Both the position numbers and the translations under genes were made by a program. Below the pieces are notes generated by a model that saw nothing but the letters and a program-made list of their open reading frames with translations, had not been told where the DNA came from and ran no database searches. Shown here piece after piece: positions 63,013 to 64,000 of a stretch of 64,000 bases of DNA. Origin of the DNA: Candidatus Latescibacterota bacterium (GTDB lineage Bacteria > Latescibacterota > UBA2968 > GCA-2709665); contig JAGWBX010000015.1 of the NCBI GenBank assembly GCA_021295655.1, positions 1 to 64,000 on the forward strand, written 5' to 3'. Every line of letters begins with the position of its first letter. Positions within the stretch are counted from its first letter, which is position 1.

Positions 63013-64000
63013 ATGTTTCGAAAGTCAATCGCTTTGCTGTGCGCCTGTTGCGTGCTGTGGACCAGCCTTATTGGCGCAGGTCAGACCTGGGCGGCGGATT
63101 CGGGCGGCGAAAATTCGGAGAAGGGTGAAAAGAACGGGGAAGAACGTCCCAAAACCACCCGGACAATCGAGTCCCTGGAGGATGCGGGCTGGGCAATCGT
63201 GGACGTGCGGCAGATCGAGGGCAATCTTGTGGTGCTGAGCCCGCTTGTCGGGCCGGAAATCGACCTGGAAGAAAGCAACCGCTACTCCCTGTTCCAGGGG
63301 CGCAGCGTCTATAACGAAAGGGTTCCTCTCAGGCTGCTCGATATGGCTGTCGCCGGTATACAGACAGCCACTTTTCTGAAAAGCGGTGAACGCGTGATGG
63401 TGAGGATCCGGTACCGGTCCGGCCCGAAAATCGCTAACAGGACCGTGCCGGTCGGAGACGAGGATGCGCTCAGGCGACTGAGGGAATACGTCGAACATTA
63501 CGACGAGGTCCGGAAGGGTAAATACAAGATCGGATTTAAATCCAGGTTGCCGGAAGATTCCGAATACCCCAAGTATACCGATCGGACAATATCCTTTGAG
63601 GAGCGGCGTCCAAGGGCCGGAATAACGCGCCGGCTTCGAGGTGGGGTGGTCCTGAAGGACGGTGAGCGGATCGAGGGACAGCTGTTGCCGGAATACGTCG
63701 ACGGGACGATACTGGTGCAAGCCGGGCTCGATGCCCGCCGCGTGCAGGTTGAGGACATCGAACGGGTCCTGTTCCTACGTGGAAGGCGTTCAACGAAACT
63801 CGGCACCGCGGTCCGAATGGGCGTCGGGGGCGCAATATCGGGCGCCATTATGGGTACGTTTGCCGCCTGGCAGACGGATTCGCCGGTCAAGGAGACAGCG
63901 TTTCTGTTTGGCGCGATCTCCGGAACGATCGGTTTTTTCACGGGCCTGCTTCGCTCGAGGGGCGGTCCCGGAAAACGTGAGTTCGTGCTGGGCCCTGTGA
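63013..64000 (+). CDS. exported protein with C-terminal glycine-zipper membrane segment, 3'-truncated
   Basis: The frame starts at ATG 63013, six bases after AGGGAG, and stays open to the right edge (329 codons). A signal peptide (about 1-27) is followed by an acidic region, then a beta-rich middle (GGVVLKDGERIEGQLLPEYVDGTILVQ) that resembles LSm-like surface domains, and a glycine-zipper-like hydrophobic end (GVGGAISGAIMG, FGAISGTIGFFTG). The C-terminus is outside the window. An envelope protein is likely; the function is unknown. Confidence 0.7.
   Translation, partial: MFRKSIALLCACCVLWTSLIGAGQTWAADSGGENSEKGEKNGEERPKTTRTIESLEDAGWAIVDVRQIEGNLVVLSPLVGPEIDLEESNRYSLFQGRSVYNERVPLRLLDMAVAGIQTATFLKSGERVMVRIRYRSGPKIANRTVPVGDEDALRRLREYVEHYDEVRKGKYKIGFKSRLPEDSEYPKYTDRTISFEERRPRAGITRRLRGGVVLKDGERIEGQLLPEYVDGTILVQAGLDARRVQVEDIERVLFLRGRRSTKLGTAVRMGVGGAISGAIMGTFAAWQTDSPVKETAFLFGAISGTIGFFTGLLRSRGGPGKREFVLGPV

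Overview
The window is a GC-rich bacterial chromosome segment, probably from a metagenome-assembled genome. Several phytanoyl-CoA-dioxygenase-like (PhyH) enzymes, DegT-type PLP enzymes, xylose-isomerase-like TIM barrels, Gfo/Idh/MocA and ROK proteins, a heparinase-like protein and a DUF362 protein occur together. That style recalls uncultured Latescibacterota or Poribacteria-like heterotrophs. This placement is inference only: there is no rRNA or marker gene in the window.

Layout. 1-9.7 kb: two PhyH enzymes, an AT-rich CPBP-like membrane protein, a secreted M16 peptidase, a DegT aminotransferase, a NodB deacetylase and a DSD1-type PLP enzyme. 9.8-17.3 kb: an E. coli-type quinol:fumarate reductase operon (frdABCD) behind a near-consensus promoter, an inactive trypsin-fold protein, class II fumarase and a divergent LysR regulator. 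17.4-20.7 kb: a glycosyltransferase, a DegT protein whose PLP lysine is a histidine, and a GDP-fucose-synthase-like reductase, together resembling a 3,6-dideoxyhexose (colitose-type) route. 20.7-22.1 kb: MeaB and a stand-alone B12-binding mutase subunit. 22.3-27.2 kb: an accessory island with an AlbA_2 ATP-binding protein, a PHP-domain/SMC-like ATPase (TrlF-like) and a small inverted-repeat element. 27.2-33.8 kb: a third PhyH enzyme and a minus-strand run of sugar genes, AlkA and an ABC exporter. 33.9-36.5 kb: an orphan terminator, a HigB-HigA toxin-antitoxin pair with a leaderless promoter, and a DUF4143 ATPase between two direct repeats that duplicate the tRNA-Leu terminator region. 36.6-40.3 kb: an NfeD-FloA membrane operon with two NfeD copies, both disrupted at the same point, then tRNA-Met(CAT) and a 48-G homopolymer. 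40.4-43.5 kb: a C45-like hydrolase, a homocysteine methyltransferase-like protein and a frameshifted ceramidase-like gene. 43.9-55.6 kb: a coiled-coil membrane protein with exact heptad repeats, then a plus-strand run of heparinase-like protein, toroid protein, epimerase, TIM barrel, DUF362, S9 peptidase and FAD oxidase. 55.6-62.9 kb: an arginine operon, argR-argC-argB-argD-argG-argH plus an unrecognised 212-aa protein, behind ARG-box-like palindromes and closed by an intrinsic terminator. 63.0 kb to the end: a truncated exported protein.

Themes. Reductive C4-dicarboxylate metabolism (Frd, fumarase, MeaB/B12) sits beside glycan modification and catabolism and beside arginine synthesis. The accessory material with the most novelty is the PHP-ATPase/AlbA_2 island, the tRNA-Leu-linked repeat-flanked ATPase next to HigBA, and the duplicated, disrupted nfeD locus.
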